From positions 1 to 35,269 of the forward strand of contig LJTQ01000004.1 in the NCBI GenBank assembly GCA_001303445.1: a stretch of DNA of 35,269 nt. Direction: 5' to 3'. Each line of letters begins with the position of its first letter. Position 1 is the first letter of the stretch. Positions 24,985 to 34,409 of this stretch are shown piece by piece. Source of the stretch: Betaproteobacteria bacterium SG8_39. GTDB lineage: Bacteria > Pseudomonadota > Gammaproteobacteria > Burkholderiales > SG8-39. A model generated the notes under the pieces. It was given only the letters and a program-made list of their open reading frames with translations, searched no databases and had not been told where the DNA came from. Position numbers and translations under genes: made by a program.

Positions 24985-25035
24985 GCAGACATTTTAGCGA
25001 GGGCAGCACGCCGCCGCCGCAGCTTCTCGATCAGC

Positions 25036-25065
25036 TTGACCCGCCACCCCTCGGAGGGTGACAAT
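25036..25065 (+). promoter_or_regulatory. Sigma70 promoter of the tRNA-Met gene
   Basis: TTGACC (25036-25041), 18-base spacer, GACAAT (25060-25065). Start near 25072, about 11 bases before the tRNA. The spacer carries the inverted repeat CACCC/GGGTG. It is the only convincing box pair before the tRNA. Confidence 0.6.
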
Positions 25066-25082
25066 CCGACCCCTTTCCCGGG

Positions 25083-25159
25083 GGCGAATTAGCTCAGCTG
25101 GTTAGAGCAGCGGAATCATAATCCGTGGGTCCGGGGTTCGAGTCCCTGATTCGCCACCA
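25083..25159 (+). tRNA. tRNA-Met(CAT), elongator type, CCA encoded
   Basis: 77 bases. Acceptor stem GGCGAAT/ATTCGCC (25083-25089 with 25149-25155), A73 and encoded CCA. D arm GCTC/GAGC, anticodon stem GCGGA/TCCGT with loop ATCATAA giving CAT, variable GGGTC region, and T arm CGGGG/CCCTG around TTCGAGT. The paired first base (G1-C72) excludes an initiator. A lysidine-modified Ile2 tRNA would also read CAT, but the body resembles betaproteobacterial elongator tRNA-Met. Confidence 0.9.
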
Positions 25160-25243
25160 CTTTCCTTTCGCGCCCGTTTGCGGGCCTTCGCCGCCCGGTC
25201 GGCCGGCGCGCCCCGGCCGCAGCGACGCGGGGCGCGTACGACG

Positions 25244-25249
25244 TACAAT
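25244..25249 (+). promoter_or_regulatory. Candidate -10 element for the exported protein-miaB transcript
   Basis: TACAAT at 25244-25249 lies 33 bases before the ATG at 25283. The -35 position (AGCGAC) is poor. The sequence between the tRNA end and this point holds a small GCCCG/CGGGC stem without a T-run, so no strong tRNA terminator is seen. Confidence 0.35.
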
Positions 25250-25282
25250 GCGGTCCGTGACGACCTGCCGGCGTGAACCCTG

Positions 25283-25609
25283 ATGTCCTGGTCAAAATTT
25301 CCGCGTCTTGCAGCCGCCCTCGCGGCGCTGCTCATTGCCGCGTCCGCGATGGCACAGCTGCGCACGATCCCGACGAGTGCCGAGCGGGGTCTCATGAGCC
25401 ACCTCAGCGGCATGCTGGTCTCCCTGAACGGTGAACGCGTGCAGCTCGCCACCGGCGCGCAGATCCGCGACACATCGAACCGCATCATCCTGCCGGCCGC
25501 GCTGCCCCCCGAGTCGCGGGTCAAGTACACGCTCGACCTGCAGGGCCAGGTCCATCGCGTGTGGATCCTCACGCCCGCGGAAGCCGCGCAGCCCGACCTC
25601 GAGAAGTGA
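25283..25609 (+). CDS. Small exported protein of unknown function upstream of miaB
   Basis: 108 residues. Signal peptide [24 protein letters not shown], probably cleaved before QLRTIP. The mature part (about 84 residues) reads as a small beta-rich domain: [60 protein letters not shown] recognise the pattern GAQIRD...LP..LPP...[14 protein letters not shown] as a conserved betaproteobacterial protein with no assigned function. Predicted periplasmic. Its stop lies 17 bases before the miaB start, so they share a transcript. Confidence 0.85.
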   Translation: MSWSKFPRLAAALAALLIAASAMAQLRTIPTSAERGLMSHLSGMLVSLNGERVQLATGAQIRDTSNRIILPAALPPESRVKYTLDLQGQVHRVWILTPAEAAQPDLEK

Positions 25610-25626
25610 GCGCCGGGAGGCCCCGC

Positions 25627-26973
25627 GTGGGTGGCAAGTTCCTCATCCGCACGTTCGGCTGCCAGATGAACGAGTACGACTCGCAGCGCATGGCTGACGC
25701 CCTCGCAGCGAGCGACGGTCTCGAGCGCACCGATCGTCCCGAGGAAGCGGACGTGATCGTCTTCAACACCTGCTCGGTGCGCGAGAAGGCGCAGGAGAAG
25801 GTGTTTGCCGACCTCGGGCGCATCCATCATCTGAAGCGCGCCAATCCTGCGCTGGTCGTGGCCGTCGGCGGCTGCGTCGCGAGCCAGGAGGGTGCGGCGA
25901 TCGTCGCGCGCGCGCCGTACGTCGACGTGGTGTTCGGCCCGCAGACGCTGCATCGGCTGCCCGAACTGATTCAACGCCGGCGCCGCTCCGGAGAGGCGCA
26001 AATCGACATCAGCTTCCCGGAGATCGAAAAGTTCGACCATCTGCCGGCGCCGCGCGTCGCAGGCGTGTCGGCCTTCGTCTCCATCATGGAAGGCTGCAGC
26101 AAGTACTGCAGCTTCTGCGTCGTGCCCTACACCCGCGGCCCCGAGGTCTCGCGCTTCTTTGAAGACGTCGTCGTGGAGGTCGCGGATCTTGCGTCGCAGG
26201 GCGTGCGCGAAGTCACGCTGCTTGGCCAGAACGTCAACGCCTGGCGCGGCGAAATTGACGGGGCGCCCGCCGATTTCGCCGCGCTGCTCGCCTACGTCGC
26301 CGAGATCGAGGGCATCGAACGCGTCCGCTACACGACCTCGCACCCGCGCGAGTTCACGCAGCGCCTGATCGACGCGCATCGCGACCTGCCGCAGCTCGCC
26401 GCCCACGTGCACCTTCCCGTGCAGTCCGGCTCGGACCGCATGCTCGCGGCCATGAAGCGCGGCTACACGGCGCTCGAGTACCGCTCGATCGCGCGCCGTC
26501 TGCGCGCGGCGCGCCCGGGCATCAGCCTGTCGTCCGACTTCATCGTCGGCTTTCCCGGCGAGAGCGAGGCGGATTTCGAGGCGACGCTCGCGCTGGTACG
26601 CGAGGTCGGGTTCGACGACTCGTTTTCCTTCGTCTACAGCCCGCGCCCCGGCACGCCCGCCGCCGAGCTCGCCGACACGCTGCCGCACGAGGCGAAGCGC
26701 GCGCGACTGCAGCGCCTGCAGGCGGCGATCGAGGCGCAGGCCGGCGCCATCCGCGCGGCCAAGGTCGGTCGCGTCGAGCGCGTACTCGTCGAGCGGCCCT
26801 CAAAGAAGAACCCCGAGGAGCTGAGCGGACGCACGAGCAGCAACCACGTGGTGAATTTTCGGGGCGATGCGCAGCTGATCGGCTGCTTCGTCGAGGTGCG
26901 CATCGACGCCGCCCGCGCGCATACCCTGCGCGGGATCCTGGAAAACGACGACGGCCTTGTGCGTGCGGCATAG
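25627..26973 (+). CDS. miaB: tRNA-2-methylthio-N6-dimethylallyladenosine synthase
   Basis: Radical-SAM methylthiotransferase that modifies A37 of tRNAs reading UNN codons. 448 residues from GTG 25627. N-terminal MTTase domain with cluster cysteines C12, C49 and C83 ([24 protein letters not shown]). Radical-SAM motif CSKYCSFC (C157, C161, C164). TRAM domain at about 375-440 ([14 protein letters not shown] to [10 protein letters not shown]). GGGAGG sits seven bases before the chosen GTG. A second GTG at 25606 overlaps the previous stop as GTGA and would add seven residues; both are possible. Confidence 0.96.
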   Translation: MGGKFLIRTFGCQMNEYDSQRMADALAASDGLERTDRPEEADVIVFNTCSVREKAQEKVFADLGRIHHLKRANPALVVAVGGCVASQEGAAIVARAPYVDVVFGPQTLHRLPELIQRRRRSGEAQIDISFPEIEKFDHLPAPRVAGVSAFVSIMEGCSKYCSFCVVPYTRGPEVSRFFEDVVVEVADLASQGVREVTLLGQNVNAWRGEIDGAPADFAALLAYVAEIEGIERVRYTTSHPREFTQRLIDAHRDLPQLAAHVHLPVQSGSDRMLAAMKRGYTALEYRSIARRLRAARPGISLSSDFIVGFPGESEADFEATLALVREVGFDDSFSFVYSPRPGTPAAELADTLPHEAKRARLQRLQAAIEAQAGAIRAAKVGRVERVLVERPSKKNPEELSGRTSSNHVVNFRGDAQLIGCFVEVRIDAARAHTLRGILENDDGLVRAA

Positions 26974-27024
26974 CGGCCTGCGCCCGACGCAGCGCAGCGA
27001 CCCGGCGAGCGCGCGAGCCGCGCA

Positions 27025-27987
27025 ATGACGTCGCGCCCCGTTCAGCTCCGGCTCGAGCCGATCGACAATCAGCGGCTTGCGCGGCTGTGCGGCGCGCTCG
27101 ATGCGAACCTGCGCCAGATCGAGTCTGCGCTCGACGTCTCGATCGCGCGCCGCGGCGCGTCGTTCACCGTGCGCGGTGACGCGCGTCAGGCCGCGCGCGC
27201 CGCGCAGGCACTCGAAAGCTTCTATGCGCGCGCCACCGAAGACCTTACGGTCGACGACGTGCAGCTCGGCCTCGCCGAGCTGATGCAGGGTGAGCCGGGG
27301 GCGGTGCGCGCGGAAGGCCCGCAACTGCTCACCCGGCGCGCCGACCTGCACGGGCGCACGCCGCACCAGGTGCAGTACCTCGAGAACATTCTCGCGCACG
27401 ACGTGACCTTCGGCATCGGGCCAGCCGGCACCGGCAAGACCTTTCTTGCGGTGGCCTGCGCGGTCGACGCGCTGGAGCGTGACAGCGTGAAACGCATCGT
27501 GCTGGTGCGCCCGGCGGTCGAAGCGGGCGAGCGCCTCGGTTTCCTGCCGGGCGACCTGGCGCAGAAAGTCGACCCCTACCTGCGCCCGCTGTATGACGCG
27601 CTCTACGATCTGATGGGCTTCGACAAGACCGGCCGCCTGCTCGAGCGCGGCTCGATCGAGCTCGCGCCGCTCGCCTACATGCGCGGCCGCACGCTCAACC
27701 AGGCCTTCATCATCCTTGACGAGGCGCAGAACACGACGCCCGAGCAGATGAAGATGTTCCTCACGCGCATCGGCTTCGGCGCAAAGGCGGTGGTGACCGG
27801 GGACATCACCCAGATCGACCTGGCGCGCGGTCAGAAGAGCGGCCTGATCGAGGCGCGGCGCATTCTCGCCGGCGTGCGCGGCATCGCCTTCACCGAGTTC
27901 GGCGCCAAGGATGTCGTGCGCCACCCGCTGGTGGCCCGCATCATCGATGCCTACGAAAAGCACACGGACAAAGGCCCGGAGGGCTAA
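27025..27987 (+). CDS. ybeZ: PhoH-family ATPase YbeZ
   Basis: 320-residue cytoplasmic P-loop ATPase linked to YbeY and RNA handling. N-terminal KH-like part (LRQIESALDVSIARRGASFTVRG), Walker A GPAGTGKT at 132-139, Walker B IILDEAQN at 229-236, and the C-terminal GDITQIDLARGQKSGL motif. 51 bases after miaB, and its 3' end overlaps the likely ybeY start. Standard miaB-ybeZ-ybeY-ybeX-lnt order. Confidence 0.96.
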   Translation: MTSRPVQLRLEPIDNQRLARLCGALDANLRQIESALDVSIARRGASFTVRGDARQAARAAQALESFYARATEDLTVDDVQLGLAELMQGEPGAVRAEGPQLLTRRADLHGRTPHQVQYLENILAHDVTFGIGPAGTGKTFLAVACAVDALERDSVKRIVLVRPAVEAGERLGFLPGDLAQKVDPYLRPLYDALYDLMGFDKTGRLLERGSIELAPLAYMRGRTLNQAFIILDEAQNTTPEQMKMFLTRIGFGAKAVVTGDITQIDLARGQKSGLIEARRILAGVRGIAFTEFGAKDVVRHPLVARIIDAYEKHTDKGPEG

Positions 27988-28447
27988 GCCGCAGGCGCGC
28001 ATTCGCGTGCAGCGCGTCACGCGGGCGCGCGGCGTGCCGGGCGCGCAGCGGCTGCGCGCCTGGGCGCGCGCGGCCTGCCCGCCGAACGCCGACGTCACGC
28101 TGCGCATCGTCGGCGCGCACGAAGCGCTGTCGCTCAACCGGACCTATCGCGGCCGCGCCACTGCGACCAACGTCCTCTCGTTCCGCTACGCGCAGGGGCG
28201 CGCCGTGCACGGCGACCTCGTGCTGTGCCATGCGGTGGTGCAGCGCGAGGCGCGTGCGCAAGGCAAGACCACCGCGGCGCACTACGCGCATCTGGTGGTG
28301 CACGGCATTCTGCACCTGCGCGGCTTCGATCATGCGCGGCGCGCGGCCGCGGCCCGCATGGAGGCGGCCGAGCGGCGCATTCTGCGCGGCCTCGGCTACG
28401 CTGATCCCTACGTCCTGCCGGCAGAGGCGCCACCCGAGGCGCGGTAG
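27947..28447 (+). CDS. ybeY: Endoribonuclease/rRNA maturation factor YbeY
   Basis: Zinc metalloprotein needed for 16S rRNA 3' end maturation and ribosome quality control. The metal site HGILHLRGFDH gives H119, H123 and H129. Upstream are LNRTYRGRATATNVLSF and GDLVLCHAVV. 166 residues if ATG 27947 is used, which overlaps ybeZ by 41 bases and adds a strongly basic N-terminal tail. GTG 28007 would give 146 residues and begins inside the first strand. The GGAGGG at 27978-27983 would suit a start near 27990, but no ordinary start codon is there in frame. The start is therefore uncertain; the rest is secure. Confidence 0.9.
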   Translation: MPTKSTRTKARRAKPQARIRVQRVTRARGVPGAQRLRAWARAACPPNADVTLRIVGAHEALSLNRTYRGRATATNVLSFRYAQGRAVHGDLVLCHAVVQREARAQGKTTAAHYAHLVVHGILHLRGFDHARRAAAARMEAAERRILRGLGYADPYVLPAEAPPEAR

Positions 28448-28450
28448 AAT
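28445..28450 (+). promoter_or_regulatory. Candidate -10 element for ybeX
   Basis: TAGAAT at 28445-28450 overlaps the ybeY stop. Transcription would begin near 28457, upstream of the ATG at 28479. This argues against an alternative in-frame ATG at 28449. No good -35. Confidence 0.35.
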
Positions 28451-28478
28451 GGGGCTCGCGTCCACGGGCGCGCCTCGC

Positions 28479-29300
28479 ATGAACGACCCTTCGAATCCGA
28501 GTTTGCTGGAACGCCTCTCGGCGCTCCTGATGCGCGAGCCCGAGGACCGCGAACAGCTGATCCGGCTGCTGCGCTCGGCGCACGACCGCGACCTGCTCGA
28601 CGCCGACGCCCTTTCGATCATCGAGGGCGCGCTGACGGTATCCGAGATGCAGGTGCGCGACATCATGATTCCGCGCGCGCAGATGGACGTCATCGACATC
28701 AACGAGCCGGTCGAAGCCTTCATTCCGCAGGTCATCTCGACGGCGCACTCGCGCTTTCCGGTCATCGACCAGAATCGCGACGACGTGATCGGGATCCTGC
28801 TGGCGAAGGACCTGCTGCGCTACTACGCAGGCGAGGAGGAGTTCAACGTGCGCGACATGCTGCGGCCGGCGGTCTTCGTCCCGGAATCCAAGCCGCTCAA
28901 CGTGCTGCTGCGCGAATTTCGCGCGACGCGCAATCACATGGCGATCGTGGCCGATGAGTACGGCGGCGTCGCGGGACTGGTGACGATCGAGGACGTGCTC
29001 GAGCAGATCGTCGGCGAAATCGAGGACGAGTACGATTTCGACGAGGTCGCCGACAACATCATCGCCGAGCCCGGCGGCCGCTACCGGGTGAAGGCGCTGA
29101 CCCAGATCGCCGACTTCAACGCCGCCTTCGGCACCCACTTTCCGGACGAGGAATTCGACACGGTGGGCGGCCTGGTGATCGCCGAGCTCGGGCGCGTGCC
29201 GAAGCGCGGCGACACGCTGACGGTGCAGGGCCTGCGCTTCCACGTGCGCAATGCCGACAGCCGGCGCGTACACATGCTCGTGGTCGAGAAGGTGAACTGA
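28479..29300 (+). CDS. ybeX: CBS-domain protein YbeX (CorC/HlyC family)
   Basis: 273 residues. Short N-terminal helix region, two CBS domains (VRDIMIPRAQMDVIDIN to VIGILLAKDLL, about 57-112; VRDMLRPAVFVPESK to GGVAGLVTIEDVLEQIVGEIEDEYD, about 125-188), then the CorC/HlyC transporter-associated domain (about 200-273, DEEFDTVGGLVIAELGRVPKRGD). No membrane segment. Formerly associated with Co/Mg efflux; more recent work links YbeX to ribosome metabolism, in keeping with its neighbours. Confidence 0.95.
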   Translation: MNDPSNPSLLERLSALLMREPEDREQLIRLLRSAHDRDLLDADALSIIEGALTVSEMQVRDIMIPRAQMDVIDINEPVEAFIPQVISTAHSRFPVIDQNRDDVIGILLAKDLLRYYAGEEEFNVRDMLRPAVFVPESKPLNVLLREFRATRNHMAIVADEYGGVAGLVTIEDVLEQIVGEIEDEYDFDEVADNIIAEPGGRYRVKALTQIADFNAAFGTHFPDEEFDTVGGLVIAELGRVPKRGDTLTVQGLRFHVRNADSRRVHMLVVEKVN

Positions 29301-29342
29301 CGTGGCGCGCCGCGCGGGGGTGCGCGGCGCAGCAGCGGCGCC

Positions 29343-30857
29343 ATGTCGCTGACGAGCGCCCTGGCGGGCCTGCGCCTGGCCGAGCGCGCGGCGCTGCGCG
29401 CGGTGCTCGCCGCAGTCGCCGGCGCCACGGCCGTCGGCGGATTCGCGCCGCTCGAGCAGCCGCTCCTCGCGCTCGCCAGTTGCGTCGTGCTGCTGCACCT
29501 GTGGCAGGTCGCGCCCTCCCCGCGCGCGGCGTTCGGCGTCGGCTTCTGGTTCGGCCTGGGCCTGTTCGGCGCGGGGGTGTCCTGGGTCTTCGTCAGCCTG
29601 GCGCGCTTCGGCGGCATGCCGGCACCGCTCGCCGGACTCGCGACGCTCGGCCTGTGCGCCTATCTCGCGCTTTACCCGGCCTGCACCGGCTGGCTGCAGG
29701 CACGCGCGCCCGGCCCGCCCTGGGTGCGCGCCACGCTCGTCGCGCCGGCCGCGTGGGTCGTGCTGGAGTGGCTGCGCGGCTGGGTGCTGACCGGATTTCC
29801 CTGGCTCGCGATGGGCTACGCGGCCATCGACACGCCGCTTGCGGGCTATGCGCCGCTGGGCGGCGTGTACCTGCTGTCGCTCGCCACGCTGGCCTGCGCG
29901 GGCGCCCTGTGGTGCCTCCTCAGCGGACAGGGGCGCGCGCAGGCCGCCGTCGCGGTCGGCCTGATCGTCGCCGCCGGGGCGGCGCTGCAGACGGTGCGCT
30001 GGACCGCGCCGATCGGCGTCGCCACGCACGTCACCCTGCTGCAGGGCAACGTCGCGCAGGATCTGAAGTTCGACCCCGCGCGCTACGCCCGCACGCTGGA
30101 AACCTATGCCCAGCTCGCCGAACTGTCGCAGGCACGCCTCATCGTGATGCCGGAAACCGCGCTGCCGCGGTTTCTCGACCTGGTGGAGCCGGCCTACCTT
30201 GAGCGACTGGATGCCGTCGGGCGGCGCAACGGCGGCGATCTGCTGATCGGCGCGCCGCTGCGCGACGCCTCCGGGCGCTACACCAACAGCGTCGTCAGCC
30301 TGGGGACATCACGCCGCCAGGCCTATCACAAAGTGCACCTCGTGCCGTTCGGCGAATTCGTGCCGCCCGGTTTTGGCTGGGTGATGCGCTGGCTGTCGGT
30401 GCCGCTGTCCGATTTTTCATCCGGCGCGCGCGACCAGCCGCTGCTCGAGGTCGCCGGGCAGCGCGTCGCGGTGAATGTCTGCTACGAGGACGCGTTCGGT
30501 GCCGAGATCGCGCGCGCGCTGCCGGCCGCCACGCTGCTCGTCAACGTCTCGAACGTCGCCTGGTTCGGCGATTCGCTCGCCCCCGCGCAGCACCTGGAGA
30601 TCGCGCGCATGCGCGCGCTCGAGACCGGGCGCATGGTGCTGACCGCGACCAACACCGGCATCACCGCGGCGATCGGGGCGAACGGCGCGCTGCTCGGCCG
30701 GCTGCCGCAGTTCGCCCAGGGCCGGCTGGAGATCGCGGCACTCGCTTTCGGCGGCGCCACACCCTTCGTGCGCCTGGGCAACAGCCTCGCGCTGGTGCTG
30801 GCCGCCGTGCTGCTCGCGGCCGCCGGGCTCATCGCGCGGCTGCAACGGGGCCGGTAG
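29343..30857 (+). CDS. lnt: Apolipoprotein N-acyltransferase
   Basis: Inner-membrane enzyme adding the third acyl chain to lipoproteins such as MltA. 504 residues. About seven hydrophobic helices fill the first 215 residues and one ends the protein. The nitrilase-like domain contains the triad E271 (VMPETALP), K330 ([14 protein letters not shown]) and C380 ([10 protein letters not shown]). NTGITAAIG and [15 protein letters not shown] are also typical. ATG 29343 is 42 bases after ybeX; no strong ribosome site. Confidence 0.96.
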   Translation: MSLTSALAGLRLAERAALRAVLAAVAGATAVGGFAPLEQPLLALASCVVLLHLWQVAPSPRAAFGVGFWFGLGLFGAGVSWVFVSLARFGGMPAPLAGLATLGLCAYLALYPACTGWLQARAPGPPWVRATLVAPAAWVVLEWLRGWVLTGFPWLAMGYAAIDTPLAGYAPLGGVYLLSLATLACAGALWCLLSGQGRAQAAVAVGLIVAAGAALQTVRWTAPIGVATHVTLLQGNVAQDLKFDPARYARTLETYAQLAELSQARLIVMPETALPRFLDLVEPAYLERLDAVGRRNGGDLLIGAPLRDASGRYTNSVVSLGTSRRQAYHKVHLVPFGEFVPPGFGWVMRWLSVPLSDFSSGARDQPLLEVAGQRVAVNVCYEDAFGAEIARALPAATLLVNVSNVAWFGDSLAPAQHLEIARMRALETGRMVLTATNTGITAAIGANGALLGRLPQFAQGRLEIAALAFGGATPFVRLGNSLALVLAAVLLAAAGLIARLQRGR

Positions 30858-30863
30858 AGCCGG

Positions 30864-30869
30864 TAGAAT
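30864..30869 (+). promoter_or_regulatory. Candidate -10 element for glyQS
   Basis: TAGAAT at 30864-30869, in CCGGTAGAATCCGCG. The preceding CCGGTAGAG, which holds the lnt stop, repeats it. It lies 64 bases before the glyQ ATG and is probably the start of the glyQ-glyS-gmhB-plsC transcript. No good -35 found. Confidence 0.4.
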
Positions 30870-30933
30870 CCGCGTCGTTCCGCCGTGCGCGCGCGTGACC
30901 GCTTCGCGCGGCTGCGTTTCGCGTTTCGCGTTT

Positions 30934-31821
30934 ATGCCGACCTTCCAGCAAATCATTCTCCAGCTCGAGCAGTTCTGGGACCGCCAGGGCTGCGCGCTGC
31001 TGCAGCCCTACGACATGGAGGTCGGCGCGGGCACCTTTCACACGGCGACCTTTCTGCGCGCGATCGGCCCGGAGCCCTGGAACGCGGCCTACGTGCAGCC
31101 GTCGCGCCGCCCCAAGGATGGTCGCTACGGAGACAACCCCAACCGGCTGCAGCATTACTACCAGTATCAGGTGGCGCTCAAGCCCTCGCCCGCCAACATT
31201 CAGGATCTGTACCTCGCCTCGCTCGTTGCGCTCGGCATCGATCCGAAGATTCACGACGTCCGCTTCGTCGAGGACGACTGGGAATCGCCGACGCTCGGCG
31301 CCTGGGGGCTCGGCTGGGAAGTCTGGCTTGACGGCATGGAAGTCACTCAATTCACCTACTTCCAGGAAGTCGGCGGGCTGACCTGCAAGCCGGTACTCGG
31401 CGAGATCACCTACGGCCTCGAGCGCCTGGCGATGACCTTGCAGGCCAAGGAATCGGTGTTCGATCTGGTCTGGACGCCGGGCGTCAGCTACGGCGATGTC
31501 TACCACCAGAACGAGGTCGAGCAGTCGCGCTACAACTTCGAGCTGTCGAACAGCGAGATGCTGTTCCGCCACTTCGGCGAATACGAAGCGGAAGCCGGGC
31601 GGCTGATCGAGGCGCAGTGCGTGCTGCCGGCCTACGAGATGGTGATGAAGTGCTCACACGCCTTCAACCTGCTCGACGCCCGAGGCGCGATCTCGGTCAC
31701 CGAGCGCGCTGCCTACATCGGCCGCGTGCGCGCGCTGGCACGGGCGGTGGCGCAGGCGTACTACGCGTCGCGCGAGCGGCTCGGCTTTCCGATGTGCGCG
31801 CAGCAGCCCCGGGCAGCGTAG
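30934..31821 (+). CDS. glyQ: Glycyl-tRNA synthetase alpha subunit
   Basis: Catalytic subunit of the bacterial alpha2beta2 GlyRS. 295 residues from ATG 30934 ([27 protein letters not shown]). An in-frame upstream ACG/GTG region to 30895 is not needed. Signature blocks include [27 protein letters not shown] and [22 protein letters not shown]. Followed with no gap by glyS. Confidence 0.97.
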   Translation: MPTFQQIILQLEQFWDRQGCALLQPYDMEVGAGTFHTATFLRAIGPEPWNAAYVQPSRRPKDGRYGDNPNRLQHYYQYQVALKPSPANIQDLYLASLVALGIDPKIHDVRFVEDDWESPTLGAWGLGWEVWLDGMEVTQFTYFQEVGGLTCKPVLGEITYGLERLAMTLQAKESVFDLVWTPGVSYGDVYHQNEVEQSRYNFELSNSEMLFRHFGEYEAEAGRLIEAQCVLPAYEMVMKCSHAFNLLDARGAISVTERAAYIGRVRALARAVAQAYYASRERLGFPMCAQQPRAA

Positions 31822-33879
31822 ATGGCGGACGCAACGCTGCTGGTCGAGTTGCTGACCGAGGAACTGCCGCCGAAATCCCTCGAACGGCTCTCGCTCGCCC
31901 TGCGCGACGAAATCGCGAACGGGCTGCTGCGCCACCAGCTTGCGAACGGTGACGCCGGCGCCGCGCGCGCATTCGCGACGCCGCGACGTCTCGCGATGTG
32001 CATGCCGGGCGTTGCCGCGCGCGCGCCGGACCGCATGACCGAGGTGCAGGGACCGTCGGTCAGCGCCCCCGCCAAGGCCGCCGAAGGCTTCGCCAAGAAG
32101 CACGGCCTCGCGCTCGCCGCCCTCGAGCAGCGCGAGACGCCGAAAGGCAACGTCTGGCTGGCGCGGGTGCAGATCAAGGGTGCCTCGCTGGATTCGGTGC
32201 TCGCAGAGGTGGTTTCGGACGCGGTGCGCAAGCTGCCGATCGCGAAGCTGATGCGCTGGGGCGACGGCGAGGCGCAGTTCGTCCGCCCGGTGCACGGGCT
32301 GGTGATGCTGCACGGCAGCCACGTCGTTCCCGGCACGGTCCTCGGGCTCGCGGCGGGTCGGATCACGCGCGGGCACCGCTTTCTCGGTGCATCCTCGATC
32401 GAACTCGCCGACGCGGAGGCATACGAGCGGCGCCTGCTCGAAGAGGGCCGCGTGATCGCCGATTTCGCTGCGCGCCGCAGCGAGATCGAGGGCATGCTGC
32501 AGGCCGAGGCCAAGCGCCAGGGCGCCGCGCTGGGCGAGACGCGCGCGCTGCTCGACGAGGTGACCTCGCTGGTCGAGCTGCCGACGGTGTACGTCGGACG
32601 TTTCGATGCCGCGTTCCTCGACGTGCCGCAGGAATGCCTCATCCTGACGATGCAGCAGAACCAGAAATACTTTCCGCTGTTTGACGCCGCCGGAAAGCTG
32701 CTGCCGAAATTCCTCATCGTCTCCAACATGCGCGTCGACGACGCGCGACATATCGTCGGCGGCAACGAGCGCGTCGTGCGGCCGCGGCTCGAGGACGCGC
32801 GGTTCTTCTACGAGCAGGACCGCAGGACGCGGCTCGAATCCCGCGTGCCGCAGCTCGCCCGGGTCGTGTACCACAACAAGCTCGGCAGTCAGCTGGAGCG
32901 CGTCGAGCGCATCCAGCTGCTCGCCGGCTCGATCGCGCGTGCGCTGGACGCCGACAGCGCGGCCGCGGAGCGCGCCGCGTGGCTCGCCAAGGCGGACCTG
33001 TTGACCGGCATGGTCGGCGAGTTTCCGGAGCTGCAGGGCGTGATGGGCCGCAGCTACGCGCTCAACGACGGCGAGGCGGTCGAGGTCGCCGATGCCATCG
33101 AAATGCACTACTGGCCGCGCTTCGCGGGCGATCGCCTGCCAGAGGACCGGGTCGCCTGCGCGGTGGCGCTGGCGGACAAGCTGGATGCGATGGCGGGGCT
33201 GTTCAGCATCGGCCAGCAACCGACGGGCGACAAGGACCCCTTCGGCCTGCGCCGCGCTGCGCTGGGGGTCATCCGCATCCTGGTGGAGCGGACGCTCCCG
33301 CTTTCGCTGTTCGACCTCGTGCGCGACGCGTTCGCGAGCGACGCGTTCAAGCGCAAGGCCGTGACGGAGATGCAGGCCTTCATCTTCGACCGTCTCGCCG
33401 GTTACCTGAAGGATCTGGGGTACACGACGCTGCAGGTCGATGCGGTGCTCAGCATGCGGCCCGCGCAGCTCAGCCTGGTGCCGAAGCAGCTGGAGGCCGT
33501 GCGATCGTTTCAGGACTTGCCGGAGGCCGAGAGTCTCGCTGCGGCGAACAAGCGCGTGTCGAACCTGCTCAGGCAGGCGCAAGCCAAGGGCGAATCCTTC
33601 GCCAACGCGAAGCTCGCCGAGCTGCCCGAGCCTGCGGAGCAGGCCCTGCATCGGGCGATTCAGTCGACCGCTGCGACGGCGAACCCGCTGTACGAGCGCG
33701 GTGACTATACGGGCTACCTGAAGGCGTTCGCGGTGCTCAAGGAGCCGGTCGATACGTTCTTCGACAAAGTGATGGTCATGGTCGAGGACGACAGGCTGCG
33801 CCGGGGTCGCCTCGCCCTGCTCGCGGATCTGCGCGAGGCGATGAACCGGATCGCCGACATCTCGAAGCTGGCGGCATGA
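31822..33879 (+). CDS. glyS: Glycyl-tRNA synthetase beta subunit
   Basis: 685 residues, tRNA-binding subunit of GlyRS, normal length. Begins LLVELLTEELPPKSL, contains RITRGHRFLG, QECLILTMQQNQKYFPLFD, the HD-type region VALADKLDAMAGLFSIGQQPTGDKDPFGLRRAALG, and a C-terminal anticodon-binding-like domain (VDTFFDKVMVMVEDDRLRRGRLALL). ATG directly follows the glyQ stop; its own stop overlaps gmhB as ATGA. Confidence 0.97.
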   Translation: MADATLLVELLTEELPPKSLERLSLALRDEIANGLLRHQLANGDAGAARAFATPRRLAMCMPGVAARAPDRMTEVQGPSVSAPAKAAEGFAKKHGLALAALEQRETPKGNVWLARVQIKGASLDSVLAEVVSDAVRKLPIAKLMRWGDGEAQFVRPVHGLVMLHGSHVVPGTVLGLAAGRITRGHRFLGASSIELADAEAYERRLLEEGRVIADFAARRSEIEGMLQAEAKRQGAALGETRALLDEVTSLVELPTVYVGRFDAAFLDVPQECLILTMQQNQKYFPLFDAAGKLLPKFLIVSNMRVDDARHIVGGNERVVRPRLEDARFFYEQDRRTRLESRVPQLARVVYHNKLGSQLERVERIQLLAGSIARALDADSAAAERAAWLAKADLLTGMVGEFPELQGVMGRSYALNDGEAVEVADAIEMHYWPRFAGDRLPEDRVACAVALADKLDAMAGLFSIGQQPTGDKDPFGLRRAALGVIRILVERTLPLSLFDLVRDAFASDAFKRKAVTEMQAFIFDRLAGYLKDLGYTTLQVDAVLSMRPAQLSLVPKQLEAVRSFQDLPEAESLAAANKRVSNLLRQAQAKGESFANAKLAELPEPAEQALHRAIQSTAATANPLYERGDYTGYLKAFAVLKEPVDTFFDKVMVMVEDDRLRRGRLALLADLREAMNRIADISKLAA

Positions 33880-34409
33880 AGCTCGTCATCCTGGATCGTG
33901 ACGGCACGATCAATTTCGACAGCGACCAGTACGTCAAGTCGCCGGAGGAATGGCGGCCGATTCCCGGCAGTCTCGAGGCCATCGCCCGTCTGACGCAGGC
34001 GGGCTTCCGCCTGGTCGTCGCCACCAACCAGTCCGGCATCGCGCGCGGGCTGTTCGACGTCGCGACGCTGAACGCGATCCATGACGCCATGCATCGTGCC
34101 GTCGCGCAGGCCGGCGGACGGATCGAGGCGGTGTTCTTCTGCCCGCATGCCGCGGACTCGGATTGCGCCTGCCGCAAGCCGAAGCCCGGCATGCTGCTCG
34201 AGATCGGTCGGCGTTTCAACGTCGCGCTCGAGGACGTGCACATGGTCGGCGACGCGCTGCGTGACCTGCAGGCGGCGGCGGCCGCCGCGGCGCGACCGGT
34301 CCTGGTGCTGACCGGCAAGGGCCGTGCGACGCAGGAGGCGGGCGGCCTGCCGGCCGAGACGCGCGTGTTCTCGGACCTGGCGACCTTCGCGGCGCAGCTC
34401 GCGCCATGA
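33876..34409 (+). CDS. gmhB: D-glycero-beta-D-manno-heptose 1,7-bisphosphate 7-phosphatase
   Basis: Removes the C7 phosphate in ADP-heptose synthesis for the lipopolysaccharide inner core. 177 residues, HAD fold. DRDGT with nucleophile D7 and acid D9, SGIARG, zinc site C89, H91, C97 and C99 (FFCPHAADSDCACRKPKPG), K101, and GDALRDLQAA with D126. ATGA overlaps at both ends couple it to glyS and plsC. Confidence 0.95.
   Translation: MKLVILDRDGTINFDSDQYVKSPEEWRPIPGSLEAIARLTQAGFRLVVATNQSGIARGLFDVATLNAIHDAMHRAVAQAGGRIEAVFFCPHAADSDCACRKPKPGMLLEIGRRFNVALEDVHMVGDALRDLQAAAAAAARPVLVLTGKGRATQEAGGLPAETRVFSDLATFAAQLAP

Noticed and set aside
25083-25159. Initiator tRNA or tRNA-Ile2 for the CAT anticodon
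   Set aside because: G1-C72 pairs, unlike initiators. Sequence of arms follows elongator tRNA-Met better than Ile2, although lysidine modification cannot be seen.
25172-25187. tRNA terminator GCCCG/CGGGC
   Set aside because: Five-pair stem without T-run; too weak to call.
28449-28478. Upstream ATG for ybeX at 28449
   Set aside because: It overlaps the TAGAAT box and adds a non-conserved stretch; ATG 28479 gives the family N terminus.
28134-30029. 631-codon open frame on the minus strand
   Set aside because: Antisense to ybeY, ybeX and lnt; Arg/Gly/Ala-rich shadow.
31654-33651. 665-codon open frame on the minus strand
   Set aside because: Entirely antisense to glyS and the end of glyQ, low-complexity composition, no motif.
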